From Amoebidium appalachense (Eukaryota > Ichthyosporea), in assembly GCA_963693365.1 (NCBI GenBank), contig CAVNZM010000015.1:3038001-3102000 (forward strand): 64,000 bases of DNA, written 5' to 3'. Under the pieces are notes generated by a model. The model did no database searches and was not told where the DNA came from. It was given only the letters and a program-made list of their open reading frames with translations. Positions 11,586-28,821 of the stretch are shown here, piece after piece (position 1 is the stretch's first letter; each line of letters starts with the position of its first letter). The position numbers and the translations under genes were made by a program.

Positions 11586-12518
11586 ACTATATCATTTTTT
11601 TTTTTCTTTTGACTGGATTTATTCGACGGAAAGATATGCAAGTATGCACGGCATACTGAGAAGACAATAAAAACTTCACGAGTTATCCAGTAACAAGTGC
11701 ACACTGAGATACCTGAACACTGTGTGAAAATCATATAAATACTCAATGTGACGACCAACAGAATTCAACAAAAAGTCTAAAGTGTTCACATTGCCAGCTA
11801 GTGTAGCAGATACCCGGAGGGAAAGAGGTAAAACGCGACATAAAAATTCACACCTATCAACATGCTTGCTATTAAAAAGGTCAGCACAAAAGTGGCACCA
11901 GCGGCGATGAAAACAAGAATTACAGCGCCACTGCACAACTTCCCAGGCAATATCAACATCAGAGCACCATACAGACTTATCTACTAGGGTGGTATCCATA
12001 CGTACAGCAGGAGAAATGTATCCTGTCAAAGCTCCCAAAAAGCGATAATGATCAGTACGGTGTTGCCTAAGGAACATAACACATGCCGACTGAGTTTTAC
12101 CTTTGATTTCTCTATCAGAACGAGAAAGAAAATTATACTGCGTATGGTAATAACGCGAAAAGGCAGAAAAAACAGGAAGAGAAAAGAAAGAGGGAGTGAG
12201 ATAGCGAGAGGAAGAATCAGGTGGAAAGAGGGTAGGCTGAGGACATTCAGAAGTAGCGTTGGTGAATCGGGGGGGAAGAGGGATGGAGGGAGGGGGGGGA
12301 AAGAAAGCATAAAGAGGGTGACCATCAGGTAGCCTAACTAAATGAAAACAAAAACGCAGAGACAATTCCTCCATACGACAAACAGCAGACGACAATCCAA
12401 ACATACTGATTAAGGGAGGCACAAACCGAGTACGAAACAAAGTGCGTAGCGCAGTACCCTGAAAATCGTCGAACTCGTTCAGCGCCATTGCCGCCTCGCG
12501 AGGTGGGGCGCAGGCCAA
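11586..12518 (-). mobile_element. Non-LTR retrotransposon, 3' part with poly-A-like tail
   Basis: On the minus strand an open frame of 280 codons (12518 to 11676) is followed by a short 3' UTR and an A-rich tail (AAAAGAAAAAAAAA) ending near 11590. Near the C terminus the protein has C-H-F-C, then H seven residues later and C four residues after that. This resembles the Cys/His knuckle after the reverse transcriptase in many LINE-type elements. The reverse transcriptase core is not visible, so class rests on the knuckle, the tail and the second copy at 52250-52584. The left (5') side runs into a long (TG)n array at 12555, so the element is incomplete here. The C-terminal region is intact, with no internal stop. 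Confidence 0.65.
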
Positions 12519-12554
12519 TAGCGGAAGTCCATATTCGAAAGTATCAGCTGGTTG

Positions 12555-12728
<174 letters not shown>

Positions 12729-12879
12729 CTAGAATTTTGTAGTGATGTGTTTCTCAAGCCAATCAATACATCTAATAAACAGGTCGTAGTTACGTGTGTT
12801 TAGCATAAAATCGAGGATGTTGTAATTTACAGGTAGGCTATCTTTCTGGGTGTCTGTTGTGAATGTGACGTGTGTGGTC

Positions 12880-13470
12880 TATCAAACTACATTTGGCGAT
12901 ACATGACCGTTAAAACCGGTGTGTGTGTGTGTGTTGTTTGGGCATGCAAACGATGCCACCTTATTATACTTATTAGATCTCCACTGTATAGCACGTGTAC
13001 AGTAAAAGCGTGGTAATTGATCAATAGTACCATCAGCTAGAGAAAGACCAGTTCTACAGGAAGGTAATATGTATTTAGGTGTTATACATTTGCGAGTGCC
13101 ATATTTGGCAAAATGGTTAAGGCGGTCATTATACATAAAACGAGACATAAGGCTTAGTTTTTCAAGGTGTCTGCTTTCATCGGGTCTAGTGTCGTGTGGT
13201 ATCTTTTTCCATTTGTTATATTGCGTGATTATCTTGTGGTTGTGTACATGTTTAATAAGTAAGTGGCAGTCCAAAGTCACACGCACACTTTTGCGGGGTT
13301 TATTTGTATTTGTGCCCGGGGGAGAAGGAGAGAGAGAGGGGAGAGAAGGAGAGATATCATGTTCAGTATCCTGTGCAAAACGAATGTGCAAAATGTAGGC
13401 ATACGGAGAGCAGGTGTGACGTGCGAGATTTACGTGTACGAGTTGAAGGGTTGGCGCGAGCGACAATATT
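12880..13470 (-). mobile_element. Possible second retroelement fragment
   Basis: A minus-strand open frame with RFMYNDRLNHFAKYGTRKC and then CTRAIQWRSNKYNKVAS. The spacing around (A/V)-(I/V)-Q-W-R resembles DIAWEVVQWRCNSC in the adjacent element. That makes it a candidate relative or displaced upstream part of the same element. The similarity is short and the call is weak. Confidence 0.3.
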
Positions 13471-14492
13471 TTCTCAGCAGAGAAATTTTTCAGGAGGGAG
13501 TACTAATGGATAGCTGTAGCTGCCTGAAATGCGCAACCATTACAGCCCTGGTAAGGCTAGGCAGCGCTCAGATTAGAACAGCGTTAGTCTGAGGACGCAT
13601 GGAAGGGGACGCGCTCGTGAGGCTAGCCGGTCGCCACCATGAAAACGCCTGTGGGATATCGAGTAACATATTTACTTAATAAATATGAATCGAAAAACTT
13701 CTAACCTGACTGAAGGGCACATTTCTGGGTCTAGTTTGGATCTAATGTGGCGTTTGATTGTGGGACAAAATTGCGAAAATGAAGGTTTTTGATTCGCTGT
13801 TTTCTTATATGAGCGTTGTGATTGGGTTTATGTCATGCATTGATTCTTCCGCTCTTGAAAACCCAGCCGCACTCAGAGCAGCCTCAGTTCTCGTACATGA
13901 CATGAAACACGCTGTATTTAGTCTTCCCGTTCTTTTGTTCATTTGTTTCTAAATTTCTAGTATTTTTTTATATACTCCTTAGAGTATATGATGTAAGCTC
14001 TGTACGGGCATCAATATACTGCAACGTAGATCCTATTCATGATTCGTTCGGAGCGCATCTGATGACGATTATAGAATGGCCCGATTGGTTCACATTGCAT
14101 CACTAATTGCATGTTTACACCAAGTTACACCTGACATAACGCATCCGTATTACCATAGAATCGTCATACTTTTTTTTCCCTCCAATTTTTGCCACAAAAA
14201 TAACGTCTTGTTTTTTTGTAGCACGCCGGGTTAGACTTGGGGATTTTCTCTCTCTTCTAACTTGAAACACACTGTCTGGGCGTCCTTGCTTGTTGGCACA
14301 CTTGCAATTGTTGTCGAACAGACCACCAAGACCAACACAGTCGTGTCAGGCGCAAAAGGACATTCGTACATGTACAACCATTTTGTAGATTCAACTCAGT
14401 TCCCTACATTGTATATTTCAAACCATAGTATATATACATATATATATATATATTAGACACTTGTCAGTATTTTTCATAGCTTTCTCGGGAAA
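13471..14492. other. Intergenic, upstream of the beta-helix gene
   Basis: Ordinary sequence without a convincing exon. A (TA)n stretch lies at 14430-14454, about 40 bases before the start codon at 14493. Confidence 0.5.
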
Positions 14493-17752
<3,260 letters not shown>

Positions 17753-18044
17753 GTGGGGATGGGTCCCTCTGAGAACCCCGGATAGGAGGGTGATTTTTGG
17801 AATTTTAGAATTTTAGGGTGGTGATTTTGGAGTTTTAGGATGGTAATTAAGATTTTATTTTTAGGATGGTGATGAAGAGGATGGTGTAAATATTGGACCG
17901 ACCACAGGGAGACGGGTTATAAGGTAATACTACGAGGTACATATAAGATTTCAGAAGTAGAGGGTGATTAAGATTTCATAAATAGAGAGTGATTAAGATT
18001 TAGTTTTAGGAAATATTTATGATGCTCGCTGGGGAACGGCTCAG

Positions 18045-18994
18045 ATTTGGAAAACCCCCAAAACACGGTGAATTTGGCCGTCAAAGGATGCATTTTCTGT
18101 AACTTTCGCACCCACGGCCGTGGCGGTGCTGCTGTCCATCTCGGTAAAACAGCCGGGATTTGAATCCAAAAATTCGCTATTGAGGGGAATACGGTCGGTG
18201 ACTATGAACCGCTCATGTGGGAGGGGTACGGCGCAGTTTGGGTAGCTCACGTAATGGAAGAGTCGGAAAACGCAATTACCGGGACGATATTTAGGAATAA
18301 CCACCACGAATTCAAGCATGGTGGCGGGGGTGCTTTTGGTATCCAACACCTGAGGGCTGGGGCCCGGCTGGCCGTCACCCAATGCACATTTTCAATATTT
18401 CGGCGACAGGAGGGGGGGCTTTTAAGGTGGGGATATCCTACGAAAATTCGACGGTATACATGGACTCGGTGTTCAGGAGCAACACCGCCCCGGAGCTTGG
18501 GTGGGATTCATCGCGCGGTGCCGCAATTTGGATGCAATTTGTTTAGCAAGGTGCAAATATCACCATAAAAGGAACTTTTGTGAACAATAAAGCGGAAAAA
18601 TCACACGGGGGGGGTCATGGCCTCCAACTTCATTGCGGGAAATTTGATGCTCGACGGAAATTTCACGGGAAACGTCGGCAAAAGGGGCGCTTCGGTGCTT
18701 TCGGTGAGCGGGTCGGATAACAACTGCCAAATAGGACCCCAAGGGAGCGTAACTTTTACAAAATTTTGCATTATGCGCAATAATATCGGCCAATCAGACG
18801 TGTTGATCCAGCTAAAGGGTGCAATTAATATCCCTCTGCAAGGAATACCGCAGAAAGAGTGGGTGAACGGAATCACGCAGACATTTCTACCGGGGCCCCA
18901 GTGTTTGCAGCTTAAAAACATAACCACTTCAACTGAAATTCCAGCAATCGCAGCTCAGCCAATTGCATCCCCAGCACTGGCGGCGAGCGACTAG
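18045..18994 (+). pseudogene. Disrupted continuation of the beta-helix protein
   Basis: Starts after acceptor GGCTCAG with NTVNLAVKGCIFCNF in phase with exon 4. Beta-helix-like rungs are clear (GTIFRNNHHEFKHGGGGAFG; TGGGAFKVGISYENS; GANITIKGTFVNN; LMLDGNFTGNVGKRGAS). The frame is broken four times: an in-frame TGA at 18161, a one-base shift in a T-run near 18390, an in-frame TAG near 18545, and a shift in a G-run near 18605. A final stretch runs to TAG at 18992-18994. Two breaks sit in homopolymers and could be sequencing errors; the two stops in ordinary sequence favour a decaying gene. A very short intron at 18144-18185 would remove the TGA, but it has a poor acceptor. Confidence 0.55.
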
Positions 18995-19253
18995 AGAGCC
19001 GCGAACTCAATGTGGAACACGCTGATCCACAAATACCACTCTGAGGGCGTGTAGTAGTGTGGATGGAAATGATTGGTTGGGCTGGCCGGGTGGCTGTATG
19101 CTATTGGGTGGGTTCGAGCCTCTGATGATTGGTAGACGGTAGTTTTAAAAGTTGATTGGCTATTTTTTATAAAGATTTCATTGGCGGTTGCACTTGTGTG
19201 CCATCAATATTCAAAGTCTGATTTCTTCTTTCTTTCAACGGAACGGGGGTTTG

Positions 19254-19287
<34 letters not shown>

Positions 19288-19716
19288 GGGGGGGGGGGGG
19301 AGGGGGGGGAGCACGAGGTAGGTGCTTTGTTTCTAGATAAGAATACTTCATATACAGTCCCACTTTAATACTTTAATGATTCCTTGCTTGAGACCCGGGT
19401 GCAGGGAGGATGAAGGGGGGGGGGGGGGGGGGGGGGGGTTATTGTTTTTGATCCGGGTAATATTGACACTACAGGACGCCTTCCCATGCTATTAAGAAAA
19501 TGTCACTTTGTCACTAGCGGCGTAAAGTTCGAATTCTGAATACTTAAGAACCTAATCCAAAACGATCGTACTTAAGTTAGTAAAACAAAATGAATCCCCT
19601 ACATGTCAATTGCAAATAACCTCACGGAGCCCCCTCCAGCCTTCAATTCACCAATGGCAATAATGTGCCCCCCCCCCCCCTCCCCCCCCCCTTCCCCCTC
19701 CTTCCCTCCTCCCCCT

Positions 19717-19747
<31 letters not shown>

Positions 19748-20275
19748 GTCGGGCCGGAGTAAGGAGAAGGGGAAAGGGTGGAGGGGGGGGAGGGGGGGGG
19801 GGGATCCATTCGGCACGACAAGGGGAAAGGGGGGATTGAAAAGTTTTGGGAGAGTCGCCAATGATGTTGGGAGATTAGATGTGGCGGTAGATGGGGAGGG
19901 GGGAGGGGGGGGGGGAAGGGGGGGGGGGGGGGGAGGTGGCCGGGTGGGAACTGCAGAGATGCAAATGCAAATGGGAGGGGGCAGACAAAGTTATGTTTTT
20001 TTTATTATTATTATTATTCTTTCGTTCTTTACTTTCTCTTTTTTCTTTTCTTCCTTTCATTTTTGGAGGGTGTGGGGGGGGGGGGGGGGGGGTTGGTTGG
20101 TAGGAAAGAAGTTTCCTCTGTATCCTGGTGCCCTTCCCTGTCCTCCCTGGTTCTTGCCCCTCCCCTCCCCCTCCCTCCCCCCTCCCCCCCTCTCCCCCCC
20201 CTTTTCCCCCCGGATGATCCCATAAGGGAAACTTCGGGTGGAGCTGTTGTGGTGCACATGGTCATGTTTGTGTGT

Positions 20276-20320
<45 letters not shown>

Positions 20321-20817
20321 CTATGTGTGCACGTCTGCGGGTGCGGGTGTTGGGGATTGGGGAGGAGGTAGGAGGCAGGGTAGAGGTGCAGGCCGAGGTG
20401 GGAGGGGGCGAAGGGGGGAGGGGGGGAGGGGCACATGAGAGAATTTCGGTAAAACCTTTGACTTGTATCATAGCACGGTTTATTGGGCTCCGTTTTTGGC
20501 CCCTACTACAAGGTGTACTCTAACACTACCTTCTTCGATCGTCTTATATCCAAGCCTGTAATTTTTCACAGTGTCTGTTCGCGATTTTCGTGCGGAACCT
20601 CAGAAAATACAGTTCGGGGGTTTAAAGCGGAATATTACAAAACATACACCTTCGCGTTCAAGTAGTGCCTATCATGAACTGCTAAAAAAAAAAAATACAA
20701 AAAAATTCATACAAAAGTCCTAGTACAACCGCCAAAAAAAAAAACAAAAAAAAAACAAAAAAACGAAAAACGTTCAAGAGTCTAAATACTGGAAATTCCG
20801 CGCTAAGTGTTAGATAT
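18995..20817. other. No gene seen; G/C-run-rich spacer
   Basis: Between the beta-helix gene and the convergent OPT gene. Contains G-runs (19253-19310, 19415-19438, 20282-20319) and C-runs (19668-19742), with short ordinary stretches between. No exon is supported. Confidence 0.6.
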
Positions 20818-23303
20818 TTAGGCCACACCCCACTGAAGGGGGTTCAAGTTCGCAACCGAAAACACCGCAGTCGCAATCGTAGCGATACATCCACCGGAGA
20901 TCAAACCTGCGGCGACGGGGTATGTGTAATTCTTGCATGCCTCCGGCCAGAAATACTTCCACACCGAATGAATACCCTGGCCCAAGAGCTGAGCCACGGA
21001 ATACTGCGGAGGAATAAGGAACGCGAGGAAGAATACAGACCACACGGGCATGAATTTCTTGAAGCGATCCGGAACGAAAAAGTGTTCGGCAGTCTGCTGA
21101 ACAACCACGAGTATGGGGAACGCAATCATAAACCAGAAACCAACATAATTCATGGAGTTTTCCGGAGCGTTTCCAACCGTGACGCCCGTGGAGAGAGCAT
21201 CCGCGAGAGCCTCCCAGGCACGTGCGGCGCTCATCGGGAAAATGCAAGTTTCGTCGGCGGGGTTAAGCATACACGGGTATGCGGCGGTGTAAAGAAGGAA
21301 AGCACCAATAGACGCCAAACCACCGATAAAGGTACCAACGATCTGCGCCTTAAACTGAGCGTGGGGCGATGCTCCGACGAGGTACCCGGTCTTGTACAAT
21401 TGAAGGATTTCACCGGTTTGTGTGGCGCCCTGAGAAACCATGTTACCCAAAAGAAGCATAGATTCAGCGGACGCGCCCGCGGAGCCAATGATAATCATAA
21501 GCAGTTTCGCAATCATCGCACCCATACCCCAGTTAGTACGTCCCTGAATCTGCGCGCAAATAACGGCGATAGGGAACGTGAGGATAATAGCTACAACCAT
21601 CTCCCAACCCCGGATTGTGTTGTGGAAAAGTCCGAGATACGCACCGATTGCGAGAGCGATGAATAGAATCAGCATCGGGAGCCAAATGTAAATCGGTGTA
21701 TCCTCATCCGCTTCGGCGACAACTTTGTTCTTGTTGGCCGCAATCTTTTCCTTAATCCCAGCAATCGTGAAGCTCTTTGCCGAAATCCCCTTGAACATAC
21801 CTTCAAACATTTTGTAGTTTAGTACCACGGTCCATAGGGAAGTGACGATTAGGGCGATGGCGGCGGGGAAAAGGAAAGTCTTGTCGCGTGCGTAACCGAA
21901 TGAAGGAACCGACGTGTACACGCCAGCGTTGAAAAGAGTAGGTGCGACAATACCCATAGAGAAAAGGGCTCCGATAAACATCCAAATGTTCACGGCGGGA
22001 CCAACCATAAATGCGGAAGCGACAAACACGGGGTCGACCATCAGAGACCACCCGAAGTAGTGCGCGTTCATCCAATATGTATACACAGCAGGGTCAGCGG
22101 CGCATGTCTTGTAGTCTCTCGCACCGCAATTAGACAGGAACATGAAGATGGGGAAGGACTGGAACACGGGCATGAAGAAGAAAACGATCCCGAAAACGAA
22201 GGAAATGGCAAACGACCACAACATCACCTTGACACGTTTCTCACCCTCCACAAGAGCCTCGGCAGAGCGATACATAGTACGAAGAACTTCCGCGGCAGCC
22301 GAACCGTCTGGGAAAACCAAATTCTGCTTAATGATCATAAACCGACGCAGGCACACGCCAAAGACGAGACCAAAACCCGCGGCGCCAAAGATTAGAAGCA
22401 TAAGTCTCCCTGCTTCCTGCGTGGGGCTGGTAAAGTAACCCTTCCAGAAGAGAACGAGAACTGGAGCCACAAGGCCACCGTTTAGACCACCGGCGGCTGT
22501 TCCGGCGGCTTGGAAACAGCAATGTTCTAAAATGCCAAGTTGCTGGCCGGCACACTTGAGGACGGGTTTTAGGACGACACCGCCAAGAAGGGTGGCAAAG
22601 AGAGTGGCGCCAATGCTGATACCGGACTGTGGTGGGCGAAAAAAAATGACAAGGTTATTTGTGTTGCAGTGTATGTACATGTACTTGAAAGAGGGAGGAA
22701 TTTCAGCTATTGGTCGATTGACGGAAGAGCTAGCCACATGTGCACGGCATTAATATAATAATTAGACCATGGGCAACGCAACTAAAAAAACGGTGTTACC
22801 GGGCTGCAGCAGGGAAGACACAGCAATGTTATTTGGGTTGCAGGTTCATTTAGACTCACGATTCCGAACCACTAGTGTAGTACTCGTATTGATGGAAGAG
22901 CTGTGTGGGCACGTCTATTACAAGTACTGTATGTATGCATGCATGAATTAGTGCTGCAAGAGTTACATAAGGTACGCACCTTCAAGCCCAGGTACATGTT
23001 GGAGATGGCAATAAGGGCACCGCAGAGGGACCCGAGAAGGGTAGCGCGCCACGTGAACGACGAATCAGTGGGGATGTGCATGACATCATCCACCTCACCA
23101 GGGCCCAACGTATCCTCCACATCCACATCTTTGACCAAACCTTCGACCACGCCAGAAACCTTCATTGGCACATCGTGGTAGGAGGCGTCAAGCTTTTTCT
23201 CGCTCACTGCGCCTTCAAAGGCGCCTGTGGCGAGCTGCACGCTTTGGTCCGCGGAATTCATGGTTTCTATTCGGTGTATTGTTACGTCCGCGAAAGCCAA
23301 CAC
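20818..23303 (-). CDS. OPT-family oligopeptide/metal-chelate transporter
   Basis: Two exons: 23303-22980 and 22626-20818 (stop TAA), joined in phase 0 across a 353-base intron (donor GTGCGT, acceptor CCACAG). The product is 710 residues from the first Met, or 696 from an in-frame Met at 23261. The junction reads SNMYLGLK|SGISIGATLFA, the OPT-superfamily signature usually seen as YLGLK-T-G-x-x-I-G. The rest is a string of about 12-14 hydrophobic helices with conserved-looking pieces (GGLNGGLVAPVLV, NLVFPDGSAAAEVLR, GPAVNIWMFIG), a charged loop around residues 380-410 and the C-terminal NLNPLQWGVA. The acidic N-terminal 80 residues are cytosolic. OPT proteins are proton-coupled importers of small peptides, glutathione or metal chelates; the substrate cannot be read here. 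This is the least intron-rich gene in the window. Intact. Confidence 0.88.
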
Positions 23304-23429
23304 TTGGGGTGAAGCGCAGATGTGAAGCGCTGCGTTCGAATTCTGGCGAACGTACTGACTGAAGACAATGTACTGAGCCTCCGTTTATTTGTGCGCTGCT
23401 TTGACTCTCTGGAATGCTGTAGGCTTGTG

Positions 23430-23560
23430 TCAGACTCAGAGCGTGATTATGAGCCAATAAGAGTTTAGTCTATCTACATTCTTTTGACCAAAACTTTAAC
23501 TCTCATTGGATAAGTCGTTTACCAAGCTGTGATTGGCTTATCTTTCCGTGCCAAGCAGCA
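23430..23560 (-). promoter_or_regulatory. CCAAT-box cluster upstream of the OPT gene
   Basis: On the OPT coding strand there are GCCAATCAC, CCAATGAGAG and an inverted ATTGGCTC within about 110 bases, 150-250 bases upstream of the start codon. This spacing suits CCAAT elements. No clear TATA box. Confidence 0.4.
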
Positions 23561-25367
23561 CCATGGCAGTGATGGCATCATGGCACTCGCTGTTCAATTG
23601 CTTTACACATGGCTTGAATGTTGTAGAAACGCCGTTGAGAAGTCGAGGTAGATACACCGTTGCTTTTTTTCCCCACTCGTTTCTCCCAAATATTAATAGT
23701 TTCTTCTGACCAGCGCTAGATCAATGTTGCCGCAAAGAGGGATACAGTTGCTGCAGACATCACGGACGTACCACAAATGTATACGTAGATGTACAAGTGT
23801 GTATACCCGTGCACAAATGGATCTTCGAAACGAAATGGCAAAACAAAAGACTGGTGGGGAAAAAGAAAATAAACATATAAATTTAGATGACTGGTTATTC
23901 TGTTCTTGTTTTTGTGTTTTGTTTTTTTCTTTAGCCATTGCTCAGAGGGTACATCTATATGGCATGATCAGCTTTGTCCCCTTAGATCATCGGATGCCGA
24001 CTACATGACATTCCAATGCTAGGCTGGGTAGCTATGGTTGCAACTAAGCCCCACTATTTTCTGCACACAGTGCAGTTGAATGCTTTTTTTTTATAAAGAT
24101 GTTTGTACATTTAGCTACATATATGGGCGTTGAGCGTGTACTGACGCCAGCCATGAAGCATATGTATATGCATATACAACGGAAGCCTTCGGATCGTGAT
24201 CACGTCGCGGCGCTGGCGTTCTGAGGAATGCGGCATCCAGTTTCATACAAGCTGGCACGATGTGTTCTCAAACATTTAGTATGGGAATTCTGTCGCTGTA
24301 TCAACATGCCTAATACTACTACTAACTATTCTGCATGCTTTATTCATGCAGTATCGCGTCGGTCGGGGCCAATGTACAGTGGCCGCGCCACTGTAGGAAG
24401 AATTCCGGTAGTGTTTGTTGTTGTTCTAGGGAGCCAGTCACAGTATTTATCGTCCAATCAATTAGACGTTTCAGCAACCAATCGGAAAACGAAAAGCATA
24501 TGGTCTCAAGCTATTGGCTAATAGGCTTCGAATAGATCTGACCTGGTGTCAGCCTGTACATGTCGTCGCACGGATACCTCAAGAAATTTCAGTGATGTAC
24601 AGTAATAAGAAAAAATGTATACGAAAGATCCGCGAACAACAAAAAAAGGATGTATATAAAGAAATATCACTAGTAAAACGTAGAAACACATTGCTGGTTT
24701 ATCCACTAATCACAAAACTTATCGTAGCTGTTCTCGCGTCAACTTGCAGCGGTACGTACGTACCAGTGCTACCGGTCAGTCAGAGTCGTCCCCACATCAG
24801 AGTTCAAGTTCTGTACACTCTTGGAGCCAATTTCTCAAAGGATGATAACTGCGGTTTACTTTCCGCACGGGAATAATAACATGTTCAAGCCAACTTGCAT
24901 ACGTGCATCTTGACAGGCGGATTAATTTTTCGGGCCGGCTCCGACTGAGTTCACGTTCAATGCTGTATGGGTGATATATATATGCCTGTATGGTATACAG
25001 TGGCATGCAGTATGTACTGTCGCAACCTCGCAGGCTGGCATAACTATCTGACTAGCAGCTTCTGCAACTTGCAAGACCAAGGCTTTGTTTTCAAAGTTTT
25101 GACGCTGACTAATAAGCAATGATGACATTCGATGCGTGTACGTGACGGCACGAGCACGTCGAGCGCACCGGTGACGCACTCGGAGGGCCTGCCGAGCTGG
25201 GAGACGGGGCCACGTGCTAGTGCACATATTCGAAATCTCACAGTGCAGGGGCAGCACCCAGATGAGGAAATGGCAGCCCCAGGGGTGGGAGGGGGGCCCC
25301 GGGCGGGGGGGGGGGGGTGTTATTTGTGAAAGTTCAATGTGTGTGACACGGGAGATCTCCTTTCTAT

Positions 25368-25414
<47 letters not shown>

Positions 25415-25580
25415 GGGGGGGGAGGGGGGGAGGGGGATGTATGCAACGGTTAGCCTGAGGGTTAGAAATATCGAGGAGACAACAAAGAGCAACAACAAAA
25501 ACGTCAGAAAAGTGGGAAACCCAAAATCAAACAATCTAAGCATGCATGCAGCTAGAAGACACTTGAACAGAGCCTATCAT

Positions 25581-25623
<43 letters not shown>

Positions 25624-26253
25624 TGTTGAACAAAAACTTTCACCTACCGCCACTGGCAATCTGCCAGTCCCCCAATCTCCCGGGGGAGATTCTCCCCCCT
25701 TCCCCCACGCACACAGACACACACAGGTACCGTACACGCATGCACACACACACACACACACACTGTCAGCACCCACATACACGCTTTAGAACAATTGTGT
25801 GCCTGCACTTTCCTAGCACTTCAGAGTTTTCCAACAAACTGAAAGTTTAACCTGTATGGGAATACTGTTCAGACCCATAATGCACAGAAATCTCTTTCCT
25901 CCAGCTCACCGAGTTAATTTAATTTTATTTTTTTTTGCTCTTGAAGGAACCGGCACTGCCGATTGCCTGATAAGTTCGTTTTGGTGGTCTTACAATTTCA
26001 CACTTGTGCACACACAAACATTTCAGGAAAAATCACCCATAATCCGTGGCATTGCGTGCACTGCACGTAATCAAACCGTGGTGTGGCATTTCGAGCGTAC
26101 GCCAGCGTGCACATTATCCTACACCCAATAACAATTCGGAACTGGAAACGAAGAAAGTGAACCAAAAAAAGAGAAAATTGAAAAGAAAAAAAAAAAAAAA
26201 AAAAAAAAAAAGGCAACCTTTGTGATCTTACGCAGTCGATTTACAGTGCTAAT

Positions 26254-26301
<48 letters not shown>

Positions 26302-26752
26302 TTCCTCCTTCCCGAAAAAATAATAAAATAAATAATACACTCCACACCTATCAAGAATAAGTGGGGAAACAAACGTGGTAGAGCCATACATAACAGCCAG
26401 CCCACAGGTTGGCGGATTCCTTTAATATGTAACCGTATGGCTGCACTTTGCTTGCAGCCCATATCGGGTAACTTTTGTATATATCTGTCTGTGTGTGTGT
26501 GTGTGTGTGTGCATGTGTGTATGCGTGTGCGTGTTTGTGTGTGTGTATGTGTGTGCATGTGTGTATATGTGCACTCTGTAGATGTAACACGTGTCCCTTG
26601 GTAAGAAATGCGCATGTGAGTGTTCCCGTACATGCATTGTGTGTATGTGTGCATGTGTGTGTGTGCGTGTGTGCGTGTATGCGTGCATGTGCGCGTGCGC
26701 ACGCGTGAGTGTGTCTGTGTGTGTGTGTGTTCTATAGTGTGTGTTTCGGCCC
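23561..26752. other. Intergenic between OPT and MAK16
   Basis: Ordinary DNA at 23.6-25.3 kb, with paired CCAAT/ATTGG motifs near 24455-24520 but no exon I can support. G-runs lie at 25371-25436 and 25581-25621. Poly-A (26184-26210) and poly-C (26257-26300) follow. An interspersed element lies at 25432-25582. Confidence 0.5.
25432..25582 (+). repeat. Interspersed element family A, copy 1
   Basis: Lies between two G-runs. Starts ATGTATGCAACGG..GGGTTAGAAATAT, includes GAGACAACAAAGAGCAACAA, and ends GACACTTGAACAGAGCCTAT followed by CATCGGGG. Other copies at 31773 and 49473. Confidence 0.7.
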
Positions 26753-26951
26753 TCACCAGTCCTTCTCCGCCTGCCTGCCCGTCTCCCTCTCCACCTCGTA
26801 CTCCACTTCCACGTGTCTCTTCTTGCCTGCACACACCGAAAAGAGAGAAGAGACGGGTTAGAATGGGTTAAGTAATGTTAACTACACAACTGCGACGGAC
26901 AACCAAATGCACACACAAAATATACGAAGTATCCACCATAAGCTGAGACTA

Positions 26952-26986
<35 letters not shown>

Positions 26987-27025
26987 GGAGGGGGGGGGCA
27001 CATCAGATGGGTGGTTCCATATCCT

Positions 27026-27068
<43 letters not shown>

Positions 27069-27206
27069 AAAATCCCTCATCTTCCCACTTTTCACCACAA
27101 AAAAAGCAGTGAAGTCAATAAAAAATTGGCAGAAGACGGGACAGAAGTGAAAAACGCAAACATAACCACTAAAAAGGAACAGTGACGGCAACAAACGTCC
27201 ACTCCC

Positions 27207-27258
<52 letters not shown>

Positions 27259-27738
27259 ACACATGCCCTTGTTCCCCCTTCTCTCAGAAGATCCCTACCG
27301 CCGCCCCCCACCCACCCACATCAACCCACCCACCCACCGACACACACACACACACACCTCCTTTCTTTGGTGGTGGCTGGGGGGCGCCTTTTCTCTTCCC
27401 GGCCGGCCGTGGCCGTGGCACATCACTGTCGTCATCGCTGCTCTCCGCCTGCTTGCCATTCTGCTTGCACAAGTCTCACGTAAGGAAATGCTCTATCTAC
27501 CAATGGGAGTGCTTGGCTGTGTATGCATGTGTGTGCATGTGTGTGTGTCCCTGTGTACGTGTGTGTGGCTGTGTACGTGTCTGTGTATGTGTGACTGTTA
27601 ATGTGGCTTCTTCTGTGCACGTGTATGGCTCTCTAGGTGTGCCTAAGTGTGGCTCGTTATGTGTGTGTACATGTGTGGCTGTTTATCTAAAATTGTGTGC
27701 TTGGCTCGGCATTTGTTCGTATGTGGGTGTGAAAGTGT

Positions 27739-27777
<39 letters not shown>

Positions 27778-28143
27778 AGCGTGTGTGAGCGTGTGCGCAC
27801 ATGTGTATACACGAGTCTGTATGTGTACGTGTGCGAATGTATGAATGTCTGTTTGTGTGCTTGCATGTGTGTGCATGTACATGTGCTTGTGTGTGTGCGC
27901 ACACCCGTGTGTTGTGAACGCGGATGAGCATGTGTGTACATGTATGTGCACGTACATGCCTCCACCTGTGCGTGTGTGTATGTAATACGTGTGTGTATGT
28001 GCAATACGTTTGTGTACGTGCAATACGTGTGCCCATGTACCTTCTTTGACCCATCTGCCATGATCTCTTCAAAGTCTTCAAAGTCGCTCATATCACTCAT
28101 GTCCTCATCATCTTCGTCATCATCGGCTACAAATTCGTCCTCC

Positions 28144-28199
<56 letters not shown>

Positions 28200-28779
28200 G
28201 TGTGTGTGCGCGAACGCCCGTGTGTGGGAAGGTGGCGGGTTTGGGGGGGAAAGGGGGGGAGGGGGGATGGGAGGAGGGGGAGCAGGGAATATCAGACTTA
28301 ATCCACGAAGCTATCTGGAAATTTGTTGACCCAACAAAGAATTTGTCCCTCCTGTGGGTATATTCATGCTCTATTCAACCAGACATCTGGCATTGGGCTA
28401 TGAAGCTCACATCCAAACAACTGTCTCCCAAGTCATCAAATCGAAGCAGCTGTTTCCACCAAATTCCAACACCGGTATGCTGTATGTGGGTGTGTGCATT
28501 ATGAGGGTGTGTGGGCCTTCAATCGTGTGTTTGCATGTCTGTCTGTGTGTGTGTGTGTGTGTGTGCATCTCTCTCTCTCTCTCTCTCTCTCCCCTCCCCC
28601 CCCCCCCCTCCCTCCCTCCCTCTCTCACTCTCACTCTCTCTCTGTGTATGTGTGTGTGCGTGTGTGTGTCCATGCGCATGTGTACGCGGCCATGGAAAAA
28701 CCCCCTGTGTCGGAGATGGAGGGTATGTGAGGAGCGCATGTGTACGCAGCCCTGGAAAAACCATCTATGTCGGGAGACC

Positions 28780-28821
<42 letters not shown>

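Noticed and set aside
18045-18994. Alternative genetic code (TGA/TAG read through) to explain the broken beta-helix gene
   Set aside because: MAK16 and ABHD16 end at TGA and another exon at TAG, with frame-consistent ends, and two of the breaks are frameshifts, which recoding cannot explain.
24228-24535. Overlapping plus-strand frames near 24.3 kb
   Set aside because: No splice context, no recognisable motif, and the region carries promoter-like CCAAT motifs instead.
25100-25260. Possible tRNA or structured RNA in a GC-rich stretch
   Set aside because: No cloverleaf, no A/B boxes and no matching acceptor stem could be drawn. No tRNA or rRNA gene was recognised anywhere in the window.
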